Source of the DNA: Bacteroidales bacterium
Lineage (GTDB): Bacteria > Bacteroidota > Bacteroidia > Bacteroidales > WCHB1-69
Reading direction: 5' to 3'
DNA length: 11,932 nt
Assembly (NCBI GenBank): GCA_017618435.1
Contig: JAFZUH010000065.1
Location: 1-11,932 of the forward strand
The position numbers and the translations under genes are program-made. Positions 1 through 7,389 of the stretch are shown here, in pieces (the first letter of the stretch is position 1; each line of letters opens with the position of its first letter). The notes under the pieces were generated by a model that saw only the letters and a program-made list of their open reading frames with translations, ran no database searches and was not told where the DNA came from.

Positions 1-3000
1 TACACTACTGCCTGCAAAATTAATAGTACCCAAATTGTATATACCACCTCCGCCATAATCATATATTTTGGAAGCAGTGGTATTGGTTGTCGTTTTGTTG
101 CTGTTGATGGCGGCAGTGCCATCTATGTTAAACGTGTAGCCGCTTGTTACATAAATACCGCCACCATTGTTTGCGGCTTGGTTGGAAGTTACGGATATAT
201 TATTCAAGGTTAGCGAATTGGATCCGGTAAGATAAATACCGCCGCCAAGATTACCCGCCGTATTTTCCGTTGCCGTAAAAAGACCGGTACAAGTAAGCGT
301 CCCCGCCGATTTGGACAAGCCGCCTCCATGTGCTGCGGTTGCCCTATTGCCCGACAAAGTCATAGTACCTCCGCAAGTAAATGTTCCGTTTGTCTGATAA
401 AAGCCTCCCCCATTACCGCTTGTGGCAGTATTGTCGGAAACTGACATATTTCCCGAACAAGTGATACTGCCAGCACCTGTAAGACTGATACCGCCGCCAT
501 TGGTTGAGGCAGTATTGTTGGAAAACGACATGTCCCCGCTACAAGTCATCGTACCTGAATTGGTTAAGGCTATACCACCGCCATAAGTCGTGGCCGTATT
601 GTTGGAAACTGTCATATTGCCATAGCAAGTAAAAGTTCCCTGATACTTATACATGCCACCTCCTACAGTTGATGATGATTTATTGTTATCAATCAATATG
701 TTAGCGGGATTGCTTGCATCCGCACCTATTCGGATAGTCCCCGTACGTTGATAAATGCCGCCACCTGATGTAGCGGCTGTATTACTTTGTATGGTGGCAC
801 CACCATTTAAACGTATATTATTACTACTACCGCCATATTGATATATACCTCCACCAACACCCCCTTTCGCTTCATTGTTCAAAACCTTTAATTCGGCATT
901 ACAAGTAAAAGTGCCTTTTGTTTGGAGAATGGCACCACCATTGTTATTTGCGGTATTATTAGACAAGGTCAAGATACCATTAGCAGTAATAGTTCCTGCC
1001 CGAATAGCCATAGCACCGCCGAAATTCGCCTCGTTATATGACAAAGTTGTCGCTACGGGGAAATTCACAGTGCCGCTACCAACCATAATAGCCCCACCGG
1101 AGTCAGTAGCCACATTGTATGAAATGGTCGGAGCAACGGTAAAATTGACCGTTCCCGCCTTTACATACACACCAGCCCCCTTGGCTGCCGTATTTCCGTC
1201 CGTGTCTTTTCCGCCTATGGTACTTGCGGTGGTTTTAAAATTAAGGGTACCCCCACCGATATAAACGGCACCGCCCCTTGTGGAACTTGCATTGCCGGTA
1301 AAACTTGTTTTGATGATGTCGGTTGTACCTCCGTTTACCGCCAAGGCTCCACCTGAAACGGTATTGGCACAATTGCGTATATGGCAATTGGTCATGGTAA
1401 GCGTGCCTGCCGTAACTATCATGGAAGTATCTGCCGTATAGGTGTCTTTCCTGCCGTCAAATACAATGTCTGTTATATTCAAAGTGCCGGCAGTCATCAT
1501 AATATATCCGTTGTCTGCAGCACGGCAAATCACACGCCGGGAGTTGCTTGTATCGCTCACCACATTGACGGTTATTGCCTCGTCTATAGTAGCCGTAGCA
1601 CCTATTTCGGTTGTGTCGTATATGGTAACCGTATAGGGAGAGCCAGACACCCCTGTCGTGTTGCAGGCGTTGATTGCCTCAGCAAGGTCGGTATAATAAT
1701 TTGTTCCGTCTGATATAGGCGGCTGGGCATAGGCTCCCATATTAGTTGTAGTCCTACGCCTATAACCGTTTATATCTTTATCCACACCGCTCAACTTCGG
1801 TGCCGCCAAATCTCCGTAATTGCTGACATCCGTACTAGTGGTAATATCCTTGAAAGTGGGGGCGGCTGCTATCGAATTAGTATCTTTTGTTACCGTTGTT
1901 TTCCATGCAGAAAGAGTTGTTTTGTTTGCACCTGCATAACCGACATAAGACTTTCCATAATAATCGTTATAATCTATGGATGCTATAGTTGTAATTTTAG
2001 CGGCGGTACTGCCATAAATAGGATAATTGGTAGCATTGGTACTTTGAGCAGCAAAAATATTGTTTTTCACATTAACCGTATAAGTAGCGGATTGTGCGTC
2101 TACATACATGCAATAACAAGCTCCTGTTCCTGCATGATAAACCGTATTATGATAATAATTGACATTACTATTATACAAATATAATCCACGAAACGTTCCC
2201 GCTCCTGTAAGTTTTCGTATTTCATTGTTGGCAACCAAAGCAGGTGTTACCGTAGTCATTAGACTTGATGTATTAACATCTCTTGTCCATATTCCATAAT
2301 TGTCTTTTGTTTCTGCAAACAATATCTTATTACGAAGCACTCCACCATCTACCCTTACCGTATATAAATATATGGCATATTTGTTAGCAGATGTATTGCT
2401 ATTAGTAAAAACATTATCAGCAATATAATCAAAACCACAATAAGAAATAGAATAAACACCATAATTACGATAATTACTTATAGTATTGTTGGCAATTGTA
2501 ATACAATTGGTATTGGCTTTTAAAGTGGTAGCATTCTTGTTTGTATATGATAGATAAACCCCTGCATAACCATTATTAATAGTATTGTTTAGTATCCGCA
2601 AAGCCCCCCATGAATTTGCTGTTTTGGAACCCACATAATAAATGGCCGAACTTGCAGCAGAAGTACTTGAGGAGGATTGATTGAACACGCAGCCGTTTAT
2701 TTCCACATTATAGCAGGGCTTGCTAAAACAAATGCCCGCCCCTGTTGTACTGGAAGAAGCATTCAGGGTTATATTTTTGACATACACATTGTAATTGCTG
2801 TCCATCACTATCACATTGCCGTTGTGAGCCAAGGTAACATCAGCGGCATTGCCGGTTTGGGACGTGATAATCAAGGTATCCGCATCGGTCAACACTTTAG
2901 TTAAATAATCTATATGAACCTGTCCGTTGTAGGTTGCGGATTCCAATTCCGCTTTGAAAGTGCCATGTTCGGAAATGCCGCAATACTGCAACACACACAA

Positions 3001-5217
3001 GAATTGGTCCAAATTGCTACTATAAGCACTTCCGGAAGAACCAATCGTATAAGTACCTTTAGCCAATCCTCCACTACAAGGAACGGAAAGAATGGATAAG
3101 GTGTCATCGCTTAGGTCAGAATCAGCCGAACCATTCGGATTTTCTACCCACACTGTAAGATAATACGCATGTCCTAATGACAAGGAAATATTGCCTACAT
3201 TAACTGTATCAACAAATTCGCAAGCAAGATTTCCCGTATAGTTATACGATACGGCTGCCGCCCCATTAAGGGAATATTTGATTGTACAACTCGTCAAATT
3301 GTTGGTTCCCTTGTTTCTTATCTGTACTTTCAACGGCTGTGTACCTACCGAAACGCTACCGTCCAAAGGAGCAATGATTTTATCCAAAGCCACAGCATTG
3401 GCATCTCTGGCAATGCTTTTCATCATTCTGAATCTGGCTATGGGGCGAAGAGTGAAATCCCCTCCATCTTTTTCCAACTCGTTATCATCATATTGACAAA
3501 CAGCCATATCAAGTTCATTGTCATCTCCGTCATATATAGTTTCACCATACCAGTTCCCCCCTTCATAATACTCGTGGTTGCCATTGGCATGATTATAATA
3601 TACCAATAATCCGTAGCCTGCAGGAACAACAAAAGGGGTGTCCAAGTCTATATTAAACCAGTCTCCTGCAGACATCATAGGCAATGTTCCCGACCACACC
3701 AAAGTGGCTCCATCACTCACTGGGTCATGATAATCTTTGTCATCAGCACTTAAATCGGTAAGCGTTACCAACTTGAAATAGCAATGCTGATTAGCATAAT
3801 TATGTGTCAAATTGTCCTTGGTACGGAAAGAAACACCAAAAATCGTGCTGTTTGCCACCTCGGAAGCCACATACAGCATTCTTGACCATGAATGGTAATA
3901 AGTTGTATTTGCAGGGGCTGCTGCATCCTTTGTTGTATTGGTATCTCCCACATAATAATCCTGTTTTATTCTGGAAGGGTCTATATAACTTTTTTTACTT
4001 ATCGTAACGGTATTGCCCAGATAATCCGTTGTCTGCACACTGTAGGTAACCTTTGACCCCAAAGCAATATTGGGGCAGGTTACCGCCCAAATGCCATCAC
4101 CCTTATTGGTCATTGCCAAAGTTGAAGACGCTCCGCCATTGACAGCATAGATAAAATCAACAGACGAGACGGTTTTCCCTGTCAAAGAAATGGCTTTTAC
4201 CTCAATATCAAAAGGTCCGGTGGTAAATACTGTATCCTCTTTGTCGGCATCTCCCATATATTTCAACCACGAAAGCTGAATATCGCTCAAAGCATAAACT
4301 ACAGACGTTAATGTATCTCTGGTTGGAGATGTTGGAGTTGTCGTTCCATTAATAGATGTTATCCAAACTTTAATCACATCAGTCCCATTATATGTGGGTG
4401 TATATGAACTGACAGGAATTGCCACAATAGAATCTGCTGCCACATTGCCAGACCATGAAACAGCAGATTTTAACGTTCCATTCAATCTCCAACGCACCTT
4501 AGCAGCAGTAAGGTTATTAGGACCGCCGTTTTTAAAATTCACCCCAAAGGCTTGAGTTGAACTAGCGGGATTGTATAAAAGCGTATCTCCAATAGTCAAA
4601 CTACGCAAGGCAAATTGTTCTATTGTAAATCTGGTATGCGGTCTCGTAGAACTCGTTGTTCCACTTGTTGGAAATGAGCCATCTTCTTCTCCATGGATGG
4701 GTTCCAAACCTGCACTAACACTATGGGCATACCAATATAATTTATCTGTATAACTTCCATCTTTATTGTCCACATACACCATCAAACCATAGCCTTGGGG
4801 GACATTAAAGGGTGTTGTCAAAGTAATATCCACCCAGTCATCCAAAACCGTAGTAAGAGTCCCTGTCCATACTAAAGTAGCCCCATCGGAAAGAGGTTCG
4901 ATATAATCTGTGACACCGGGCATAGCAGTCACTTTTGTCAATTTAAAATAAATGGATACATTATCAACCGTCAACACGTCATCATCATTACTGCATTTCC
5001 ATGCAATATGCGTTATAGTACCATCCGTCATCTCTGAAGGCAAATATAATATCCGCGAATAGGAATAATCATAATATGCATTTACGGGTAGGTCTTTAGT
5101 TGTTGTCGTGAGACTTGTATCCCCAACATAATGATTAATAGTATACTTCGATGTTTGAGCACATACAATCTGACACAAAATCAAAAAACTGCATAAAAAT
5201 AAAATAAATTTTTTCAT
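1..5217 (-). CDS. Giant modular cell-surface/secreted beta-helix protein (adhesin-like), 3' end outside window
   Basis: The frame is open for all 1,739 codons from the ATG at 5217 to the left edge; I checked every codon and found no stop. Residues 1-20 form a signal peptide (Lys-Lys, hydrophobic core, VCA then Gln). Residues 28-199 and 420-599 are homologous beta-sandwich-like modules sharing YVGDT, YFKL, SDGATLVW and GYGL(M/L)VY. Each is followed by a CARDB/Ig-like domain (about 200-310 and 605-712), and another Ig-like domain lies between them (about 320-412). A right-handed beta-helix starts with GTYTIGSSG near 722 and closes with a MGAYA motif at 1160-1164. A second helix (about 1170-1739 onward) carries some 16 GGA/GGG repeats preceded by NNTA-like motifs, as in chlamydial Pmp proteins. 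Export to the cell surface is inferred from the signal peptide and domain types. A type IX C-terminal sorting domain would be expected but is beyond the edge. The ligand is unknown. It is transcribed divergently from the tRNA-ftsY unit. Confidence 0.9.
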   Translation of the reverse strand, partial: MKKFILFLCSFLILCQIVCAQTSKYTINHYVGDTSLTTTTKDLPVNAYYDYSYSRILYLPSEMTDGTITHIAWKCSNDDDVLTVDNVSIYFKLTKVTAMPGVTDYIEPLSDGATLVWTGTLTTVLDDWVDITLTTPFNVPQGYGLMVYVDNKDGSYTDKLYWYAHSVSAGLEPIHGEEDGSFPTSGTTSSTRPHTRFTIEQFALRSLTIGDTLLYNPASSTQAFGVNFKNGGPNNLTAAKVRWRLNGTLKSAVSWSGNVAADSIVAIPVSSYTPTYNGTDVIKVWITSINGTTTPTSPTRDTLTSVVYALSDIQLSWLKYMGDADKEDTVFTTGPFDIEVKAISLTGKTVSSVDFIYAVNGGASSTLAMTNKGDGIWAVTCPNIALGSKVTYSVQTTDYLGNTVTISKKSYIDPSRIKQDYYVGDTNTTKDAAAPANTTYYHSWSRMLYVASEVANSTIFGVSFRTKDNLTHNYANQHCYFKLVTLTDLSADDKDYHDPVSDGATLVWSGTLPMMSAGDWFNIDLDTPFVVPAGYGLLVYYNHANGNHEYYEGGNWYGETIYDGDDNELDMAVCQYDDNELEKDGGDFTLRPIARFRMMKSIARDANAVALDKIIAPLDGSVSVGTQPLKVQIRNKGTNNLTSCTIKYSLNGAAAVSYNYTGNLACEFVDTVNVGNISLSLGHAYYLTVWVENPNGSADSDLSDDTLSILSVPCSGGLAKGTYTIGSSGSAYSSNLDQFLCVLQYCGISEHGTFKAELESATYNGQVHIDYLTKVLTDADTLIITSQTGNAADVTLAHNGNVIVMDSNYNVYVKNITLNASSSTTGAGICFSKPCYNVEINGCVFNQSSSSTSAASSAIYYVGSKTANSWGALRILNNTINNGYAGVYLSYTNKNATTLKANTNCITIANNTISNYRNYGVYSISYCGFDYIADNVFTNSNTSANKYAIYLYTVRVDGGVLRNKILFAETKDNYGIWTRDVNTSSLMTTVTPALVANNEIRKLTGAGTFRGLYLYNSNVNYYHNTVYHAGTGACYCMYVDAQSATYTVNVKNNIFAAQSTNATNYPIYGSTAAKITTIASIDYNDYYGKSYVGYAGANKTTLSAWKTTVTKDTNSIAAAPTFKDITTSTDVSNYGDLAAPKLSGVDKDINGYRRRTTTNMGAYAQPPISDGTNYYTDLAEAINACNTTGVSGSPYTVTIYDTTEIGATATIDEAITVNVVSDTSNSRRVICRAADNGYIMMTAGTLNITDIVFDGRKDTYTADTSMIVTAGTLTMTNCHIRNCANTVSGGALAVNGGTTDIIKTSFTGNASSTRGGAVYIGGGTLNFKTTASTIGGKDTDGNTAAKGAGVYVKAGTVNFTVAPTISYNVATDSGGAIMVGSGTVNFPVATTLSYNEANFGGAMAIRAGTITANGILTLSNNTANNNGGAILQTKGTFTCNAELKVLNNEAKGGVGGGIYQYGGSSNNIRLNGGATIQSNTAATSGGGIYQRTGTIRIGADASNPANILIDNNKSSSTVGGGMYKYQGTFTCYGNMTVSNNTATTYGGGIALTNSGTMTCSGDMSFSNNTASTNGGGISLTGAGSITCSGNMSVSDNTATSGNGGGFYQTNGTFTCGGTMTLSGNRATAAHGGGLSKSAGTLTCTGLFTATENTAGNLGGGIYLTGSNSLTLNNISVTSNQAANNGGGIYVTSGYTFNIDGTAAINSNKTTTNTTASKIYDYGGGGIYNLGTINFAGSSV
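124..627 (-). repeat. Six tandem 84-bp (28-residue) beta-helix repeat units inside the giant gene
   Basis: Residues 1531-1698 of the surface protein divide into six 28-residue units. Five begin with Cys (1531, 1559, 1587, 1615, 1643), exactly 28 apart; the sixth has Leu (1671) in that place. The unit pattern is roughly C-x-G-x-M-(S/T)-x-S-x-N-T-A, then a GGG-(I/F/L) turn 15-16 residues after the Cys, then a G-(T/S)-x-T strand leading into the next Cys. The DNA units have diverged but keep blocks such as GTATTGTTGGAAA on the plus strand. This looks like protein-level periodicity of a beta-helix, not a recent DNA amplification. Confidence 0.88.
3421..3960 (-). repeat. Module B: second copy of the duplicated N-terminal domain
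   Basis: This encodes residues 420-599. YVGDT recurs at 422-426, followed by YSxxxSRMLYV-like sequence, YFKL, an identical SDGATLVW at 501-508, a DWFNIDLDTPF strand and GYGLLVY. It has an extra acidic segment (about 558-588) compared with module A. It is followed by a CARDB/Ig-like domain, as module A is, so the unit that was duplicated was probably the domain pair. Confidence 0.75.
4621..5136 (-). repeat. Module A: first copy of the duplicated N-terminal domain
   Basis: This encodes residues 28-199 of the giant protein. It contains YVGDT at 30-34, a YSRILYL strand, YFKL, SDGATLVW at 110-117, a DWVDITL strand and GYGLMVY. It aligns by eye with module B (3421-3960). The arrangement resembles a domain common in Bacteroidetes secreted proteins, in which an IYL strand, a DLTLVW-like strand and a W-x-x-I-x-L-x-x-P-F motif occur in this order. 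I have no firm family name for it. Confidence 0.75.
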
Positions 5218-5276
5218 TTTTTTTATAAACATTTTTTTAACAAGTTACTAACAATTATGAGAAATGACCTCACCCC

Positions 5277-5306
5277 GCTTCCCTCTCCACATTGGAGAGG
5301 GGGAGC
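5277..5306. repeat. Intergenic palindrome resembling a dispersed REP-like repeat
   Basis: CCCTCTCC (5281-5288) pairs perfectly with GGAGAGGG (5294-5301) around a 5-nt loop. The stem extends outward through GCTT/GAGC with one bulged G. It is the only GC-rich block in an AT-rich spacer, and it is preceded by CTCACCCC (5270-5277). Palindromes of the CTCACCCC...CCCTCTCC/GGAGAGGG type recur between genes in many bacteria, as I recall. It has no T tract and sits between divergent genes, so a terminator role is unlikely. Confidence 0.5.
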
Positions 5307-5323
5307 ATTTGAAAAATGATTTT

Positions 5324-5350
5324 GTAGGGACACACTGAATGCGTACGTTT
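5324..5350. repeat. Possible second dispersed-repeat fragment (GTAGGGACACAC...TGCGT)
   Basis: GTAGGGACACAC is followed by TGA and ATGCGT, an imperfect inverted repeat (ACACAC against ATGCGT). It resembles GTAGGGACGCA-type intergenic palindromes that I recall from other genomes. It lies 18 nt from the stronger palindrome at 5277-5306. A single degenerate copy is weak evidence. Confidence 0.22.
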
Positions 5351-5416
5351 TCAAAAAAAACAATATATTTTTTTGAAATATATCATAAAAAAGCAAAGTT
5401 TTCCATAAAAAAGTGT

Positions 5417-5424
5417 TATCTTTG
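5417..5424 (+). promoter_or_regulatory. Bacteroidetes -7 promoter element (TATCTTTG) for tRNA-Gly/ftsY
   Basis: The octamer is a perfect TAnnTTTG match followed by C, identical to the elements before gcvT and rplU. It ends 14 nt before the first tRNA base, so transcription would start just upstream of the tRNA. I found no convincing -33 TTG element at the usual spacing. Confidence 0.75.
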
Positions 5425-5438
5425 CAAATATTCTTTTT

Positions 5439-5514
5439 GCGGAAGTAGCTCAGTTGGTAGAGCATCAGCTTCCCAAGCTGAGGGTCGCGGGTTCGAATCC
5501 CGTTTTCCGCTCCA
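5439..5514 (+). tRNA. tRNA-Gly, anticodon CCC
   Basis: A complete cloverleaf of 76 nt with an encoded CCA (5512-5514). The acceptor stem GCGGAAG (5439-5445) pairs with TTTCCGC, with one terminal G-T pair, and the discriminator is T at 5511. The D arm is GCTC...GAGC. The anticodon stem TCAGC/GCTGA (5465-5469 and 5477-5481) encloses loop TTCCCAA with anticodon CCC at 5472-5474, which reads GGG. The T arm is GCGGG-TTCGAAT-CCCGT. The gene has its own -7 element and lies 13 nt before ftsY, so the two are probably co-transcribed and separated by tRNA 3' processing. Confidence 0.96.
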
Positions 5515-5527
5515 AAATATATATTCT

Positions 5528-6493
5528 ATGGGCATCTTTTCGTTCTTCAACAAAGAGAAAAAAAACGATTTGGACAAAGGCTTGGAAAAAACCAAAGAAG
5601 GTTTTTTGCAAAGAATAGCAAGAGCAGTTGCCGGAAAAAGTACTATCGATGATGAGGTTTTAGACAATTTGGAAGAAGTTTTGGCAACTTCAGATGTCGG
5701 TGTGGACACCACATTGAAAATCATTGATAGGATAACCGCTCGTGTTTCCAAAGACAAATACATGAGCACCAAAGAATTGAATCATCTTTTGACAGAAGAA
5801 ATATCCGATATGTTAGCCCCATCGCAATGGGACAACCTGCCGCCGTTTACCATTCCGGAAAATATACAAAAACCATACGTCATTATGGTTGTAGGAGTTA
5901 ATGGTGTTGGAAAAACAACCACCATCGGCAAATTGGCATACCAATTCAAACAAAACGGTTATCAAGTTGTTTTAGGAGCTTCCGATACCTTCAGAGCGGC
6001 CGCCGTTGACCAACTTAAAATTTGGGCAGAACGGGTAGATGTACCTATTGTAAGCCAAGGTATGGGAGCAGACCCTGCCTCTGTTGCCTTTGACACATTA
6101 AAATCGGCAATGGCCAAAAACGCCGATGTGGTTATTATTGACACCGCAGGGCGTTTGCACAATAGAGTCAATTTGATGAACGAATTGACAAAGATAAAAA
6201 AAGTAATGCAAAAACTTCAACCCGAGGCTCCTCATGAAATTTTGCTGGTTTTAGATGCCACAACAGGGCAAAATGCTATAGAACAAGCCAAACAATTTTC
6301 CGCCGCAACGGCTATCAATGCCTTGGCGGTAACCAAATTAGACGGAACGGCCAAAGGCGGTGTCGTAATCGGCATTAGCGACCAATTCCAAATTCCTATC
6401 AAATACATTGGCTTAGGCGAACAGATGAAAGACCTTCAAATGTTTGACAAACAAACATTTATAGAATCCATCTTTGGAGAGGGGCTTAAATAA
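5528..6493 (+). CDS. ftsY: FtsY, signal recognition particle receptor GTPase
   Basis: This 321-residue protein is the membrane-associated SRP receptor that docks ribosome-SRP complexes at the translocon. It is an N-G domain protein without the long acidic A domain of E. coli FtsY, as is usual in Bacteroidetes. The N-terminal segment (about 15-40) is amphipathic and probably binds the membrane. G-domain motifs seen: P-loop GVNGVGKTT at 123-131, DTFRAAAVDQL from 153, DTAGR at 205-209, TKLDG at 269-273, and the closing GLGE at 295-298. I chose the ATG at 5528 because it gives the normal MGIFSFF-type start; reading further upstream in the same frame would run through the tRNA gene. No Shine-Dalgarno is visible. 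The stop is 3 nt before ispH, which suggests translational coupling. Confidence 0.97.
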   Translation: MGIFSFFNKEKKNDLDKGLEKTKEGFLQRIARAVAGKSTIDDEVLDNLEEVLATSDVGVDTTLKIIDRITARVSKDKYMSTKELNHLLTEEISDMLAPSQWDNLPPFTIPENIQKPYVIMVVGVNGVGKTTTIGKLAYQFKQNGYQVVLGASDTFRAAAVDQLKIWAERVDVPIVSQGMGADPASVAFDTLKSAMAKNADVVIIDTAGRLHNRVNLMNELTKIKKVMQKLQPEAPHEILLVLDATTGQNAIEQAKQFSAATAINALAVTKLDGTAKGGVVIGISDQFQIPIKYIGLGEQMKDLQMFDKQTFIESIFGEGLK

Positions 6494-6496
6494 AAC

Positions 6497-7378
6497 ATGA
6501 AAGTCAATATAGATACACATTCCGGCTTCTGTTTTGGAGTGGTAAAAGCCATAGACAAAGCAGAAAAAGAATTGGCGACCCATGGGACACTCTATTGTTT
6601 GGGCGATATTGTCCACAATGGCGAAGAAGTAGCCCGTTTGAACGCTTTAGGAATGATAACCGTTGATTATGAAGAATTTGCCCGACTAAAGGGGAAACGG
6701 GTGCTTATCAGAGCACATGGCGAACCGCCTGCCACCTACCAAACAGCCGAAGCCAATCAAAACAATATTATTGATGCCACTTGCAGCGTTGTGCTAAAAT
6801 TGCAAAAAAATGTCCGCTTGGGCTATTTGGAAATGTGTAGAAAAAACGGTCAAGTGATTATTTTCGGCAAAAAAGGACACGCCGAAGTTGTCGGACTTGT
6901 GGGACAAACCAACAACGAAGCCTTTGTCATCAGCAGCATTGAAGAAGTCGAACTACTTGATTACCACAAACCTATGCGTCTTTATGCCCAAACGACACAA
7001 AGTTTAAGCATTTACAAAAAAATGGTAGCCCTTATACAGGAAAACTACCTTGAACATCACCAAAACAATCCTGATTTTGTCTGGTATGATACCATTTGTC
7101 GGCAAGTGGCCAACAGGGAAGAAAGTCTACGGCAATTCGCCCAATCTCACGATGTGGTGATCTTTGTCGCCGGAGAAAAAAGTTCCAACGGAAAAGTGCT
7201 GTACAACATTTGCCAACAAGAAAACAAGCACAGTTACATGGTGTCTTCCGCTCAATGCCTGCAACCCGAATGGCTGTTGAATGCCAATAGCGTTGGAGTA
7301 TGCGGAGCCACATCAACACCGATGTGGCTGATGCAAGCGGTAGCTAAAGAAATTGAAAATATTTGCAAACAATTTTAA
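6497..7378 (+). CDS. ispH: IspH, 4-hydroxy-3-methylbut-2-enyl diphosphate reductase
   Basis: This 293-residue cytosolic iron-sulfur enzyme makes IPP and DMAPP from HMBPP in the last step of the MEP pathway. The three cluster cysteines are present: C12 (in GFCFGV), C96 (in DATC) and C201 (in DTIC). The conserved His residues H40, H74 and H128 and the proton-donating Glu E130 (in GHAEVVG) are in place. QTTQS (165-169), SSN (229-231) and the C-terminal GATSTP (270-275) supply the substrate-phosphate contacts. The length matches the Bacteroidetes form. Translation starts 3 nt after ftsY stops and ends 11 nt before pyrF, so it is in the same operon although its function is unrelated. The organism therefore probably makes isoprenoids through MEP rather than mevalonate. 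Confidence 0.96.
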   Translation: MKVNIDTHSGFCFGVVKAIDKAEKELATHGTLYCLGDIVHNGEEVARLNALGMITVDYEEFARLKGKRVLIRAHGEPPATYQTAEANQNNIIDATCSVVLKLQKNVRLGYLEMCRKNGQVIIFGKKGHAEVVGLVGQTNNEAFVISSIEEVELLDYHKPMRLYAQTTQSLSIYKKMVALIQENYLEHHQNNPDFVWYDTICRQVANREESLRQFAQSHDVVIFVAGEKSSNGKVLYNICQQENKHSYMVSSAQCLQPEWLLNANSVGVCGATSTPMWLMQAVAKEIENICKQF

Positions 7379-7389
7379 ATCCAAATATC

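Noticed and set aside
124..627. CRISPR array or DNA satellite
   Set aside because: The 84-bp period is coding, has no unique spacers, and the units are diverged DNA with conserved protein motifs.
875..1713. Plus-strand open frames in the left region (for example 875-1264 and 1381-1713)
   Set aside because: They are antisense to the continuous 1,739-codon minus-strand gene and have repetitive low-complexity products explained by its repeats.
5241..5247. Promoter of the giant gene at CAAGTTA (minus-strand TAACTTG)
   Set aside because: It is one T short of TAnnTTTG and has no -33 partner, so it is too weak to annotate.
5339..5527. Upstream in-frame extension of ftsY
   Set aside because: It would translate through the tRNA-Gly gene (peptide GSSSVGRASASQAEGRGFESR is a typical translated-tRNA artefact). 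The ATG at 5528 gives the normal FtsY N-terminus.
7363..7389. Earlier pyrF start at 7363
   Set aside because: It overlaps the ispH end and adds nine residues without family support; the ATG at 7390 fits PyrF length and spacing.
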